Part shown: in pieces, positions 27,595 through 38,829 of the stretch
Position numbering within the stretch: the stretch's first letter is position 1
Layout of the letters: each line of letters starts with the position of its first letter
Assembly (NCBI RefSeq): GCF_012489685.1
Contig: NC_080043.1
Location: 59,951,283 to 60,015,282, forward strand
Direction of reading: 5' to 3'
Origin: Lotus japonicus
Taxonomy: Eukaryota > Streptophyta > Magnoliopsida > Fabales > Fabaceae
Length of the DNA: 64,000 nucleotides
The notes under the pieces: generated by a model
Seen by the model: only the letters and a program-made list of their open reading frames with translations
What the model was told of the DNA's origin: nothing
The model's database searches: none
Translations under genes and position numbers: made by a program

Positions 27595-28304
27595 GGGGAT
27601 GGAAAATGCGGGAAAATGAAAATTTTGCGATTTCGATTTTTCCTGTGCCATCCTCCGTGAATTCTAAGATAGGTTCTGGCGACAGAATTCCAGAACTCAA
27701 AAGAGGTTTCTTGGAATTAAGGTAAACAATCCAAAGTCGGTGTAAATCTATTTTACCCGAAAAAGTACTTTTTGCAGTGAATGTCGGATGAGAAAATTTC
27801 CTTCTGAGGAAAGATTGGAAACATCAAGAGAAATGGGTGTACACGTGTGGAATCTTCGTTTGAAGCTCCGAATAGAAAAGGTCTTCATCAACCGTTCATT
27901 TTAGGTTTCTTGAGCTATCAGGGTTTTAGTTTCGGCAAACCTCCGAGAATTGGAATCGCACGTTCGTACATTCTAGGGTTTCGCATCGAAACGCTTGTCA
28001 TGGAAGGATTAAGAGAAGTTCTAGCATTTCTCTGAAGATTTTTGGAATTAGTTTCCATCGTGTCTTTAAGTGCAAATTAGTCGTTTACTGACGCTCTCGC
28101 CCTAGATATAAGCGAATACTACTTGTGTTATGACTTTTGTCGACTTTGATACAATCCTTGGCCTTTTCCTGAACTTTCTCCTTCATAATTTTATTCCATT
28201 CGATAAACACTTGTTCAGGTTTTCCTTCACGATACATCAAACCTAATCGTGAATAGGAATTTCATTCACTTATTCTAAGCTAAAAACTTGGGTCTCACAT
28301 TCTC

Positions 28305-29717
28305 CTTTTCATCACCCATGCGCCGGCGTGTCTGGGTTACTGGCTTAATCCCAGGGTCCAATGCTAGCCTATGGCAAATGAAGTTTGGATCTATTCCCGG
28401 CATGTCCTTGTGGCTCCATGCGAAGAGATCCATATTTTCTTCCAACAATTTTGATAGCCTTTGTTCTTTGTTCTCAGTCAGCCTAGTCCCGATTTTAAGG
28501 ACTCTGTCTCCAAATTTCAGCTGTTTGGTTTCTTCGATCGGAGTAGGCCTGTTAACGCGGCCTTCGCCTCTTGGATCCAGGCTCTCTTCTGGCACATCGA
28601 CCTCATGGCACCGGTGTCCGGTCGATGCACTCTTCCGTCCGTACCGATCTACGGCGTTGCAGTAGCATTCCCTGGTGATTTTCTGGTCCACACTATTTCC
28701 CCCAATGCGCTCGCTTGCCAACGGATATTTGACCGCCAGATGTGCGGTTGAAATCACGGCACACAGCCGATTCAAAGTGTTTTTGCCGATGATTATGTTG
28801 TAAGATCCCACCGCCCCGAAGACTAGGTATCTTACGTTCAACGTTTTAATGTTCTCACGCTCGCCAAATGTAGTATCGAGGTCGAGGACGCCCCTCACCC
28901 ACACCTACTCGCCAGCAAACCCCACAAGAGAACCTGTGTAAGGAGTGAGATCCCTCTCGTCCAATCCGAGTCGATCAAACGCATCGCCGTAAATGATGTT
29001 AGCTGAACTCCCCTGGTCCAAAAGCACTCGTTGTACATTGAGTTGGTTTACACGGAGCAGGACTACAATCGGGTCATCAAGATGTGGCTTCACTCCAAAA
29101 AATTCAGCAGAGGAAATAGTAATGTCTAGATGCGGAAAACCGAAAATAACCTCTGTAACCGCATTCACGGCCCTAGCGTATCGTTTTCTCGCCGCGCTTG
29201 TGACTCCGCCTCCTTCGAACCCTCCAGCGATCGCTCTCACTTCTTTAGGCATTGAATTCTTACCGCCTTGAGCCCTCATGGGCCTCCTTGCCGCCAAAAA
29301 TTTCTCAATCTCGTGCTATAAAGCGCGGCATTCCTCTGTCACATGGCCCATCGCCCGGTGGTACTCGCACCATTCAACCGGTCGCGCGAGCGCCCTCGGT
29401 TCACCGGTCATTCGCGGCGCCTGCATTTCTTGGCATATTTTCGTCTGGTTCGGGCCATTTACGTACATCGACCTTCCCTCCCGCGGCCATTTTCGTCGCG
29501 ATTTCCGCTGATCTTTTCTCCTAAACAGTTCAAGCTCCGTCACAGCCTCCGCCTCCCGGATTTCTTCATCATGCTGCTCGAGTCGGCTGGCAACAGCACG
29601 GATCAAGCGTTTCCAATCCCTACAAGCAACCGGCGCCTGAGGTGTTGGCAATCCACCTTCTGAGACCTCCAGTGAGAGCGTTGGAGGCTCCCGCTCCTCA
29701 CTGCGCGGTCTTTCCAT
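28305..29717 (-). pseudogene. Tat element gag-protease, internally deleted and broken
   Basis: The ATG at 29717 opens Gag. A zinc-knuckle-like WCEYHRAMGHVTEEC lies near 29345, then KEVRAIAGGFEGGG and TSAARKRYARAV, both typical of Tat. The protease has VLLDQGSSANIIYGDAF (D-Q-G-S active site). The pol N-terminus begins with LFAWSHKDMPGIDP. The usual large Gag core domain is not visible between the N-terminal segment and the zinc knuckle, so Gag seems to carry a deletion. Stops occur after ECRAL (about 29317) and after LVGFAGE (about 28905). The frame ends where the Tekay element is inserted. Confidence 0.85.
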
Positions 29718-29909
29718 TGCGCGACGTAGCGGTTAGCCGCGACTCCGCGTCAGTTCTGCGTCACGTCGTCGATGGCGTGTCTCCATCAAATTCCCACCAC
29801 AAAATAGGAATTCAGTTTAGAATACAAAAACGAAGGAAATTTTTCCGCAAATCGAACCTCTTTCAATCGAAATCACAATCAACGTAGTTCGGAAATCGAA
29901 ATCTACCGT

Positions 29910-29927
29910 TCCCCACAAACGACGCCA
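29910..29927 (-). promoter_or_regulatory. Primer-binding site of Tat element (tRNA-Asp-like)
   Basis: The minus strand TGGCGTCGTTTGTGGGGA sits 2 bp inside the 5' LTR and resembles the complement of the tRNA-Asp 3' end with a few mismatches. The tRNA assignment is inference. Confidence 0.65.
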
Positions 29928-29929
29928 AT

Positions 29930-30248
29930 TGTTCTATCCTAAGAACATAGAGATAGGGTATAGTACCCAATGTGAGAGAATTGCGATGTGAAAATCCTAG
30001 AGAGGAAAAGTGTAACCGCTTAGAGAGAGAATATAACTGAATTTTAAGCTTGTTATTTCTCAAATGAGCTAAGAGTCCCTTACAATTGGTAACCGCCCCT
30101 TATTTATAGGCTTGGGGTTGGGCCTAACGCCCCTAAGAGCTCTCAGTGGGCCGGTTGGGCCTCTTAGGGGAGGCCCAAACTCCCGGGTCCAATCAATGTC
30201 CTGGGACAAGCGCCCCTGGGCGAGGGCCCCTTGGTCTCGCCCAGTCCA
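29930..30248 (-). repeat. Tat element 5' LTR
   Basis: 319 bp, matching 8271-8589 with a few substitutions. Directly followed by GTTGT (30249-30253), the second half of the target duplication. Confidence 0.9.
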
Positions 30249-30253
30249 GTTGT

Positions 30254-30900
30254 TTTAATAATTTTTTAAAGTAGGTAATCACTATTGGTGGTTGTGAATT
30301 TGTGATGACTTATTTTACCATTTAAGGTACTTCCTCCTCCGTTAATGTAAATATTTCACTATTTTGATTTTTTGTTATTTATTTTGATTGATTTGTCACT
30401 TTTACAATTGTAAGAGACATTAATTATGTTTTACAAATTGTATCTTTAACTTATTATAATTCGTATTAGTGATAAGAAAATTCAAGAGTCAAAATTAATA
30501 AGAAATAAAGAGTATATTAGGAAGTTAGAAAGATTTTTCAAGTTTAATTGCATTTTTCGTCTTTGATCCGTCGCATTGGTATGATTAAGGTCCCTTATTT
30601 TCAAAATTAGAAAATTGGATCCCAAGCTTTAATGACGTGAGCAAATTGGGTCATTTCGTTAGAGTATCGTCCAATAATTATAGAAGCGGGTGATGTGGCT
30701 CTCATTTAATGATGTGACACTCCAACAAAACCTCCACATAGATGTCATGCCAATAGATATGATTAAAAATTTTATGAATTTTACAAATAGCAAAACATAA
30801 CCCAAAAAAAATTCGCTACTTCTTCTTCTCCTTCTTCCCTTCTCACCTCATCATCTTCTTCTTCCTTCTCACCATTGTCCTGCACCACCACCACTCCTAC
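30254..30900. other. Intergenic DNA with MITE-like repeats
   Basis: The stretch from about 30330 (TACTTCCTCCTCCGTTAATG) has a Stowaway/mariner-like start. About 30545-30780 resembles a common plant non-coding repeat (TTGGATCCCAAGC..., GTGAGCAAATTGGGTC). A CTT/CCA-rich tract follows to 30900. No gene. Confidence 0.35.
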
Positions 30901-33736
30901 TGTAATGCCCCGATTTCTCGAGTGTCACACAGTAATTCAAACGTCACAATTTTCGTAAAGAATTTTCGTCGATTCCATTATTAGTATCCAATTAATGACA
31001 AAGATACATTTTACGAAAACTCTTAAACATTAACTTTAATTAACACCCAAACCATTTAAGACCGAACTCTTCCATTTGTTATCTTAAAATAAACCGAACG
31101 TGCGTTTGATTGGAAACGTCGAAATAAGTAGAATCGAATAATTGAAATAGTACTTGCATTCAAAATCGAGAGCAATAGTATCAATACCCATGTGTGAAAT
31201 TAATTAACCAAGTACAAGTATTAAAACCCATTACATCCGAAGGGAAACAAATGAAACCATAAAGATAGTTCAACAAAATAGAAATTTAAAAGTTCGATGC
31301 AAATAGCTCTCAAGCCCCCTCCGAGGTAGGAATGCTCTCAATCTTCGTCTTCACTGCTTATCTCATAGACCTCTTTTTCAAAGAAACCTCTGAGTTTACG
31401 ACGCTTCTTGGGAATAGCCATAACTGGCGAATCCTCAGCATGATCTCATGCACAGCAAGCTTCAACCTCACTTCACCAGGCCGGTCCTGTAGGTACATGC
31501 CAACACAATTTTGGCTTGTCCTCGTCCTTCAGAACCTCAACCTTGGTTTGCGTTGGAACTTTGGTCTCCACTACCGGTTGCCTTGACTCAATCGTTACTT
31601 CCTCTGAAGGGTCGATCTCCACTAAAGATACATGTGAGCCTTCGTCCTTTGGGAAAAAGAATCGTGGAGGTATGTATGGCATCTTGATTGTTCCACCCAC
31701 CATACGCTGCGATTCCACGATGTCCCCATGTATGTCTCGACCCGTGAGCTTCGCATCGCCGACATAAATGTGTCTGGCTCCAGATGTGTCGGTCACCCAA
31801 GCCCGATCTTTTCCCTCATCATACAGGGTCAGCTCCCAGGAATGGGTCGACGTCGATGTCTTCGTCAGTACCATCTACCCCCCCTCAAAACAACACAAAA
31901 GTCAAACAAGAAAGGGTCAGGTTCCATGCAAGACATAAGAATATAGCAATCACGTCACATAATAACTTTTCGGCTTAAATATGGTTTTATTTCAGTTAGT
32001 CACCTAGGTGTTCTGTTAAGCTAACGATCCTCGCACCACACAACCACCGCAATACCTTGGCCAATCTCTAACATCCGCAGATGAACAATTCTCGAGGGGA
32101 CACACATAACAACCCTCAGTTCTCGGGGAGACGCGCAGTCGATCCCAAGGGGACACACAGTACAACCCTTAATTCTCAGGAAGACATATAGTCAATCCAA
32201 CACCCTCGCGTGCAAGTAACCGTTGTCTCTAACGGCACCATCGTCCTCAAGGTCCATAGTCAAACTAGACCTATGTTCCAATTAAGTTTTCATTTTACTT
32301 GCAAACGATTAAATTCTTAGTTCTCTTGGTTCAAGGCTCTAGTTTAGTTTGTCAACCTAAAGTCTTAACAATTTCAACGTCGGAAGTAAAACATAACGAC
32401 ATGAAATGTACACAGCCCAGTAGGAATTACAGCTGGATGAGCGACCTTTACAGTAATATTTCAGTCAGGCAGTGCACATGATACATCAATTCTCATAACA
32501 ACTTTCTCATACATTTCATAACATATTCTTCACGCTTAGCATAACGACTCCAACTACTTGGTTTTCATGCGACATTAACACAGATTACAAGGCAAATCCA
32601 TCAATCAAACCATCAAGCAAGATTGTGCATGAATCAAAAGAAAGCAACTCGCCGAAACCCTCCAAATAGGGTTCGGCCGAACCATAAAATGGCTCCAGGG
32701 TTTTTAATTTTTTTTCTTTCTTTCGTTTCAACATCACAATCCAACAACCAGCCAATAAACATCAAGAATACTCATCCAAGAATTCAGTTTCAAACAATCA
32801 CTGATATACATGCCAAATCATGTGAAAACCAAGCCAATTTAGCAACTTTTCATGGATTTAATACATAAAATCATAGCACCATATGATGAACACCAAATAA
32901 GGAATAAATATCATGGTTATCATGCCAAAAAGTACAGCAACAAGCAACTTCACAAAACATCATGCAGATCATTCAAGATCTTAGCTTTTTTCAAGGAATT
33001 TCATGGCAAAAACCTATAGACTCTACCCTTAACCGAACCAGCCCTTACCTTGGCCAAAGTTGATGAAAAAGAAGAGGTTTCGATGCTAAAAGGGACCCCA
33101 ACAAGCTGCTTTCCAGCCCCTCTTCTTCCTCTCCCTCCTCGAGCTCTCTCTCTCTCTCTCCTCGCGCCCTCTCCCTCTCGCTCGATCTCTATCTCGTTCT
33201 CTCCCTCATTCTCTCGATTCCCCTCTCTTTCTTTCTCTCTTTTTTCTTTTCTTTTCTTCTGTTTACGTGAATGGGAGAATGGTTGTGTTTCTATTCAGCC
33301 TTGGTTCTATTTTTTGAAAATAAAACTCCCCCTCCTTTTCCTTCTCACCACCGGCAGCACAACACACACATAGACTGGGTTTTGTTTTTGTTTTTCTTTT
33401 CTCCTTCAAGCCTAGGCCCAACAACATCCTAATTAACTCCTCTAATTATCATTTTTTCATAATTAAAAAGTCAAATAAAACCTCCCCCCTCCCACTAAAC
33501 AAAACAGGCGGCTCACCCAACACCCTAGGGTTTCAAGCCCAATTTTCTACCTTTTAATTAATTTAATAAAATTTAATTAATTAATTAATTAATTAAGCTG
33601 AACTAAATAAAATAAAACATATAAGTCACATAGATCACTTATAAAACTTAATCTCATAAAATCATCCAAATCGACTATAGCCCAAATCACATCAAAATAG
33701 ACCGATAATCTTATTTAATAAAATTAGGGTCTTACA
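30901..33736 (-). mobile_element. Solo LTR of a divergent Tekay-like element
   Basis: 2,836 bp between TGTAATGCCCCGATTTC and AGGGTCTTACA on plus, i.e. TGTAAGACCC...GGGGCATTACA on minus, the same termini as the Tekay LTRs here. The flanks CCTAC (30896-30900) and CCTGC (33737-33741) form a 5-bp duplication with one mismatch, and the CCA-rich host sequence resumes on the far side. No internal region is present, so this is a solo LTR left by LTR-LTR recombination. It contains a GA/CT-rich tract (33120-33260), a (TTAA)n tract near 33570 and a homologue of the LTR frame. Confidence 0.8.
31473..31874 (-). CDS. LTR-embedded open reading frame in solo LTR, 133 aa
   Basis: Intact ATG-to-stop frame (ATG 31872-31874, directly after an acceptor-like TAG). 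It aligns with the Tekay LTR frame: WVTDTSGARHIYVGD with WVVDPAGHRATYMGR, and GTIKMPYIPPRF with CTVSFNLPPGVH, followed by an acidic DPSEEV segment. Sequence identity is low but the order and spacing hold. Same position type (inside an LTR) and same sense direction. Function unknown. Confidence 0.5.
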   Translation of the reverse strand: MVLTKTSTSTHSWELTLYDEGKDRAWVTDTSGARHIYVGDAKLTGRDIHGDIVESQRMVGGTIKMPYIPPRFFFPKDEGSHVSLVEIDPSEEVTIESRQPVVETKVPTQTKVEVLKDEDKPKLCWHVPTGPAW

Positions 33737-34384
33737 CCTGCTCCCACCCCACCAAAAACCACCTCAAATGCCACTCAAACCTCCACACCAACCCATAAAA
33801 CAATAAACCCACAGAAACCCAACCTCACTTCTTCATCCACAACATCACCACTTTAGCCACCACACCGTACCCACTCCACCTCAACTCAAAACAGACACGA
33901 CATGCCCTCCACCCCTCCATCCAACCACCACTAAACTAACCGCACCGAAACCCCTAATTTATGCTCCACCATACTCGCAACCACTATTCCACCAAGACAC
34001 ATATGCAAACAAGATCCAAACAACCTCATATTCATCATCAACTCTAGCCCCCAGATCAAGAGAAAACAAGAAAAAGGAGAAGAAGAGTTTGATGAGGGAA
34101 AAGAGAAAAAACAATAAGAAAACCCTACTAGAATTCGAAAATCTAACTCAACTCAAAAGCTATCTCAAGAGTTAAGGGTTTCTCTACCCTTTATAAAGAC
34201 TATCTACATCATATTTCTAATCAATGCGAGACTACTAACACACTCCTTTACGCCAACGACTGGAGACTTGGAGCGTGGAATTTGCAGAACTAGGTCTAGA
34301 CATCTGCGATGAGGCCTAAATATGGAAGACCTTCGCCGACAAACTGATCTATGATAGATTCTTATATCATATTATAACTTGGGA
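33737..34384. other. CCA-rich non-coding stretch
   Basis: Low-complexity C/A-rich sequence (CCACC, CACCA) continuing the tract left of the solo LTR, then ordinary AT-rich DNA. No gene recognised. Confidence 0.5.
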
Positions 34385-34519
34385 GGGGTGGGATGGGTAG
34401 CTCACTTGGTTGGGCTAAGGGTAGAAATAGGTCTTGGAGATGGAGGTTCAGGGTTCGAACCCTGAGGATGAGCATTTATAATTACTAACAACTAAACACT
34501 AACATTTGCCTATAAAAAA
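34385..34519 (+). mobile_element. tRNA-derived SINE
   Basis: A box TAGCTCACTTGG (34398-34409) and B box GGGTTCGAACCC (34451-34462), a non-tRNA body ending AACATTTGCC and an A-rich tail. Flanked by a 16-bp duplication with two mismatches: ATATTATAACTTGGGA (34369-34384) and ATATTAGAATTTGGGA (34520-34535). Confidence 0.85.
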
Positions 34520-34848
34520 ATATTAGAATTTGGGAGTCGTAACTCAATCCAAAAGCTAGCTCAAGAGTTGAATGTTGTTTTACCTTTTATAAAGACTATA
34601 AATGTCATATCTCAATGTAGGACTTCTAATAAATCCAAACAAACAACCCACACAAGGGTTTGAAATCACCCCTCCCTTTTGATGGCTTTCCTTTTTCGAG
34701 ATTGTTTTTAAACTAGGGTTTCAAGGTGTCCGGATTCAATTTCAAAATCGGGGTAGTTGGGTTATGATTCAAGGATGGGGTGGTGGTGGGTTTAAGCTCC
34801 GACAGGAGAAGGGAGACCTAGGATGGTGGATTTGAATTATTTTTATAA

Positions 34849-34988
34849 AAGATGGTTAGCTCAAGTGGTAAGAGTTAGGGGACATAAGGGTTGGGTGGGG
34901 TGAAGGGTGAAGGATCCAGAGTTCGAACCCTGAGAAGAAACTGATTTACTAACATTATTACTAACAACTAACATTTGCCATTAAAAAA
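34849..34988 (+). mobile_element. tRNA-derived SINE, second copy of the same family
   Basis: A box TAGCTCAAGTGG (34857-34868), B box AGTTCGAACCC (34920-34930), same 3' body (ACTAACAACTAACATTTGCC) and A tail as the copy at 34385. Target duplication not clear. Confidence 0.8.
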
Positions 34989-35231
34989 CTTAGATTTTGG
35001 CATATCCATGAGAAATATCAAATCTACTATTGTATTTCTATGTACTATTATATTTATTTGTGAAGTTATCATTTATATTATTTACGACAATTGTAATAGC
35101 TGAAAGAACTTTCTTAGTCATGAATATTATTTTACACATAGAGAATGTTTTAAAATATACTATTAATAAGAAAATAATTTGCTGTTTTCACTTGAAAACT
35201 CTTAGAAAAAAATCTTGATTTAAGCTCATGA

Positions 35232-35235
<4 letters not shown>

Positions 35236-35286
<51 letters not shown>

Positions 35287-35290
35287 TTGT
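35236..35290. repeat. (AT)n(GT)n microsatellite
   Basis: About 18 AT dinucleotides followed by GT repeats, at the 5' end of the Helitron beginning nearby. Confidence 0.9.
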
Positions 35291-35311
35291 GTGTAAAGCT
35301 CACTTGAGCTA

Positions 35312-35316
35312 TAAGT
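35312..35316. repeat. Target site duplication of Tekay copy 2 (left), TAAGT
   Basis: TAAGT at 35312-35316 and 50096-50100, directly flanking TGTAAGACCC and GGGGTGTTACA. Confidence 0.9.
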
Positions 35317-35379
35317 TGTAAGACCCAAGTTTTAAGTTTACAATAAGGGAATAAAATTCCTATTCACGATCAAAAAGCT

Positions 35380-35721
35380 ATGCTTCATTCCTCTGTTTCT
35401 CCTGTGGCTAGGGTTCCTCTTCCCAACCCTGGCTTGCGGCGGCGCACGATTTCAGCCTCTGCCAGTGATGCCCTTGTTCCTGTGGGAGATGCGGACGAAG
35501 ATGGAGACACGTCTCACAAGTTCGACGTCGCAGATCGAGAAAGAGGAAAAGAGGGGTTCTCTTGTTCGACGACTACCCTGTTCGTCGATGGGATCTCTGA
35601 TTTCGTGGACTACTTCCAGATTTGGTCTCTCTTTGGTCACATCGGAAGCTTGGTAAATGTCTTTGTTCAGAAGCAGAGGAGGCTTGGGAGGGCCTGCCGT
35701 TTCGGCATTTGTAGCAACTAA
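35380..35721 (+). pseudogene. RRM-like fragment inside the rearranged LTR
   Basis: An ATG-to-stop frame of 113 codons whose C-terminal half reads TTLFVDGISDFVDYF, LFGHIGSLVNVFVQKQRR, GRACRFGI. This is the order of an RNA-recognition motif (RNP2-like LFVDGI, RNP1-like CRFGI), as in plant LINE ORF1 proteins and LINE-derived genes. The motif is cut off where the divergent LTR begins. It is a captured or inserted fragment, not a complete gene. Confidence 0.5.
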
Positions 35722-36789
35722 TCCTAAAGGCACTAAGTCGGATTGCGGCTTTTCGACAATAAAGTTTCAATATGTGCGCAAAAGGGTTTTTGTACAGTTT
35801 TTCAGATCTTTGACAACTCGATCGAAATCGGCGCACAACGGCGAGTGTTCTAGGTTGTTGGGTAAGTATAGAAAGTAGTTCAAAAGAAACATCGGGAAAA
35901 ACGAACAGTTTTACGAAAAGCTCGAAACTTTGAGCACATAAATAGCTAAAGAAACGCGGCAAAAAGAGTGATCAAAGGTAAGAATCAAGCAAGTTACCTT
36001 GATGCCGTGAAATAGAGACAAACAGCTCGAAGATCGGTCGAGAAACGACAAAGTTCTTCCTCTCTCTTCTCTCCTTCAAACCTGTGGCCTCTATGTGGTG
36101 AATGGGTAAGATATTTTGATTTTTCTACTATTTATAGGAGAGAGAAATCGCGGGAAAAAAAATATTTCGCGATTCCGATTTCGCGACAGAATTCGAGAAC
36201 TCAAAACAAATCTCTAGAATTTGAGAAAAACGATCCAAAAGCGGTGTAAGTTAATTCGCCCCGAAAAACTACTTTTTGTTGTGAAAGTCGGATGACAAAA
36301 CTTCGTTCTGAAGAAAGATTGGAAACGTCGAAAGAAATCTGGCAACGCGGATGGAAACTTTGTTAAAAGCTCCGAATAGAAAAAGTCTTCATTCAGTGAT
36401 TGAATTTAGGGTTTTTGAAGCAAAGAAATTAGCGTCGTCGGACTTCCGAGAAGTGAATCCTATCGTGCGTACAGTCTAGGGTTCCGAAATGAAACACTGG
36501 TCGAAGGAAAAATAAATAGAACTTCTTATTTTTCCAAGGATTTAGAATTTCGCTTAAACAATGCTTTAAGAGCGGAATTAGCCTATTCTGGACACTCTCG
36601 CCATAAGGCGGGTGTGCAGACGACTCGCACTAACTCCTAAAGCGACTATGGTACTATCCTCAAGCAATTCCTGAACTTTCTTCTTCATTAAACTTTCTCA
36701 AACGGCAAACTCCTGTCACACTTACACCGATCCTACGCGTGAGTCGGAAAATAAGCATTAAATCCAGTTCTGCAAATCCGGGTCTTACA
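35714..36789 (-). repeat. Fragment of a divergent Tekay-like LTR, inverted
   Basis: Minus strand starts TGTAAGACCCGGATTTGC at 36789 and runs through a TATA box (TATAAATAG near 36135) to about 35714. It aligns with the first 1.1 kb of the Tekay LTR (for example CAACTAATCCTA...CACTAAGTCG) but is clearly diverged. Confidence 0.75.
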
Positions 36790-38829
36790 CATCCGATGGT
36801 CAAAACTGCTCAGCGAGCAAAGAGTATCAACATACTCGGAAACTACCTGTTTCCCGGCTTATCTTTTAGATAGCCCAACAACAAAACTGCTCCTCGAGCA
36901 AAAGAGTATCAACATACTCATAACTGATTAGTTTCCTCAACACTTGGACTCGACGACACTTCTCATTTTCCAAAACTAAGATTTGAATCCTAAGCTTTCC
37001 TTCGAGATTAACCATGTAGCACTTATCATATAGATCAAATATCACACATCCTAGATTAACCATTTAGCACATAGCATGTAAGTCAATCTCAAAAACAATT
37101 AAGAGATAAATAATCATCATTGTCAGCCGAAGCCTCAGAAAACATTTTCCCAGTCAAACACAAACAAGTGCATAAACAGTAAATCAAGTCTAATTCGTCG
37201 ACACCTAAAGCATTCACTAATAGTTCAGTGAGTAGCCCTCACCTGCAGTTCCTCCAGCGTTATCCTCAAGCGTTCCTTCACAATCTACGCCTTCCTCTTC
37301 TTGAAACTCCTCAAATGAACCTTAGAGCAAAAACCACATAACTCCATCATAATTAGTCAGAAACTCAGCACTCAATACTCACTAAGGTTACACGAAGTAG
37401 CATATACTCTGAAGTACGATAATCTTACGCGATCGGACAAGTTTTCGAAAAAGGAATTTTCTCCCCTCCCTTGGAGAGCTCACGGCCACACACTTTAATT
37501 GTGTGCGCCGATTTTTCTTCGATCAAACTTCGTTCCTAGGTTATCATTAGTCGTAACTAAGGCGAATCTAAACTCGGAAAAATTATCGGATCGAAATCTG
37601 TCGCAGGGGTATTTTGGTCAATATTTTTAGCTCAGATTTTCAAAATTGGAAATTCGAAAAACAAATTGGATGGGGATGTCACCAATGACGTTTATGACAA
37701 CTAATCCTATTAGCGCTAATCTAAGTCGATAGTTTTCAGTATAAAGGATGAAACTTTGTCTAAAAATGGGTATTTGGAGCAGAATTAAAACTCGGCGGCA
37801 ATTCGGCGAGAATCGGTGAAATGTAATCCGCTAAACATGCTCTTGGGCACGTAGGGAAGAGGTTTAGATAGAAAGATGAAGTTATTTGGACAGTTTTGCA
37901 AAAATCTCAAAACTTAGAGCACAGAAAGACATAGTGAAAAACGACAGAGTTGACGATCAGAAGTAAGGATTAGCATCTATACCTCGATACCTCCAAGTAG
38001 CAATTGTCAGAGCAACGATCAAGCAAGAAACGGCAAAAATCTTCTCTTCCTCCTCCTCCTTGAAGCTCGCGGGTTTGGGCATGGAAATGGTGAATGTTTT
38101 GCATTTTTTTCTCCTATTTATAGGGGATAGGAAAATGCGGGAAAATGAAAATTTCGCGATTTCGATTTTTCCGGCGCCATCCTTCGTGAATTCTAAGATA
38201 GGTTTTGGCGAAAGAATTCCAAAACTCAAAAGAGGTTTCTTGGAATTAAGGTAAACAATCCAAAGTCGGTGTAAATATATTTTACCCGAAAAACTACTTT
38301 TTGCAGTGGATGTCGGAAGAGAAAACTTCCTTCTGAAGAAAGATTGGAAACATCAAGAGAAATGGGTGTACGCGTGTGGAATCTTCATTTGAAGTTCCGA
38401 ATAGAAAAAGTCTTCATCAACCGTTCATTCTAGGTTTCTTGAACTATCAGGGTTTTAGTTTCGGCAAACCTCCGAGGATTGGAATCGGACGTTCGTATAT
38501 CTCAGGGTTTCGCATCGAAACGCTTGTCATGGAAGGATTAAGATAAGTTCTAACATTTCTCTGAAGATTTTTGGAATTAGTTTCCATCGTGTCTTTACGT
38601 GCAAATTAGTTATTTACTAGCGATCTTGCCCTAGGTTTAAGCGTATACTAATCGTGCTATAACTTTTATCGACTTTGATACAATCCTTAGCCTTTTCCTG
38701 AACTTTCTCCTTCATAAATTTATTCCATTCAATAAACACTTGTTTAGGTTTTCCATCACGATACATCAAACCTAATCGTGAATAGGAATTTTATTCCCTT
38801 ATTCTAAACTTAAAAACTTGGGTCTTACA
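36790..38829 (-). repeat. Inverted Tekay LTR fragment
   Basis: LTR positions 1 to about 2040 of the same family, in reverse orientation, ending GGGTCTTACA at 38829 where the forward LTR part begins. It carries a TATA box pointing left (38115-38122). About 300 bp are missing near 37005. Its segment 36790-37554 is an inverted copy of 38830-39917. Confidence 0.85.

Larger units (their letters stand above)
15044..28299 (-). mobile_element. Nested Tekay/Del-type chromovirus (Ty3/gypsy), copy 1
   Basis: 13,256 bp inserted in the Tat pol gene. LTRs are 15044-19150 (3') and 24185-28299 (5'), starting TGTGAGACCC and ending GGGGTGTTACA on the minus strand. The primer site TGGTATCAGAGC (tRNA-iMet) is at 24170-24181 and the polypurine tract is next to 19151. 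One gag-pol region (23973-19188) ends in a chromodomain-like C-terminus. The very long LTRs, iMet primer and C-terminal chromodomain fit the Tekay/Del lineage. The LTRs look nearly identical by eye, so insertion is fairly recent. It carries a TRIM at 19735-20100. Confidence 0.93.
24185..28299 (-). repeat. Tekay copy 1, 5' LTR
   Basis: 4,115 bp. Holds the element promoter (TATAAATA on minus at 27587-27594), the 82-bp repeat array (25879-26091), a splice-donor-like CAG|GTGAGG near 26715 and a stop-containing copy of the LTR frame. Confidence 0.92.
8271..30248 (-). mobile_element. Tat-lineage Ty3/gypsy LTR retrotransposon, split by a nested element
   Basis: Bounded by 319-bp LTRs (8271-8589; 29930-30248; TGTTCTATCC...GCCCAGTCCA on plus) and a GTTGT target duplication. 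Transcription runs on the minus strand: gag-pro at the right, pol at 15043-12095. A second RNase H between the first RNase H and integrase, plus an antisense gene between pol and the 3' LTR, place it in the Tat group. Without the 13.3-kb insertion at 15044-28299 it would be about 8.7 kb. All its sense genes carry stops or frameshifts, so it is dead. Confidence 0.92.

Noticed and set aside
33050..33373. Open frame of 107 codons with L/S/P-rich product
   Set aside because: Product of a CT-rich low-complexity tract inside the solo LTR.
34398..34462. tRNA gene candidates (also 34857-34930, 54511-54566, 19845-19908)
   Set aside because: A and B boxes are present, but there is no acceptor stem or anticodon arm, and SINE tails or TRIM structure explain them.
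35236..35290. Long AT repeat as a cruciform or origin signal
   Set aside because: A simple microsatellite at a Helitron 5' end; no further support.
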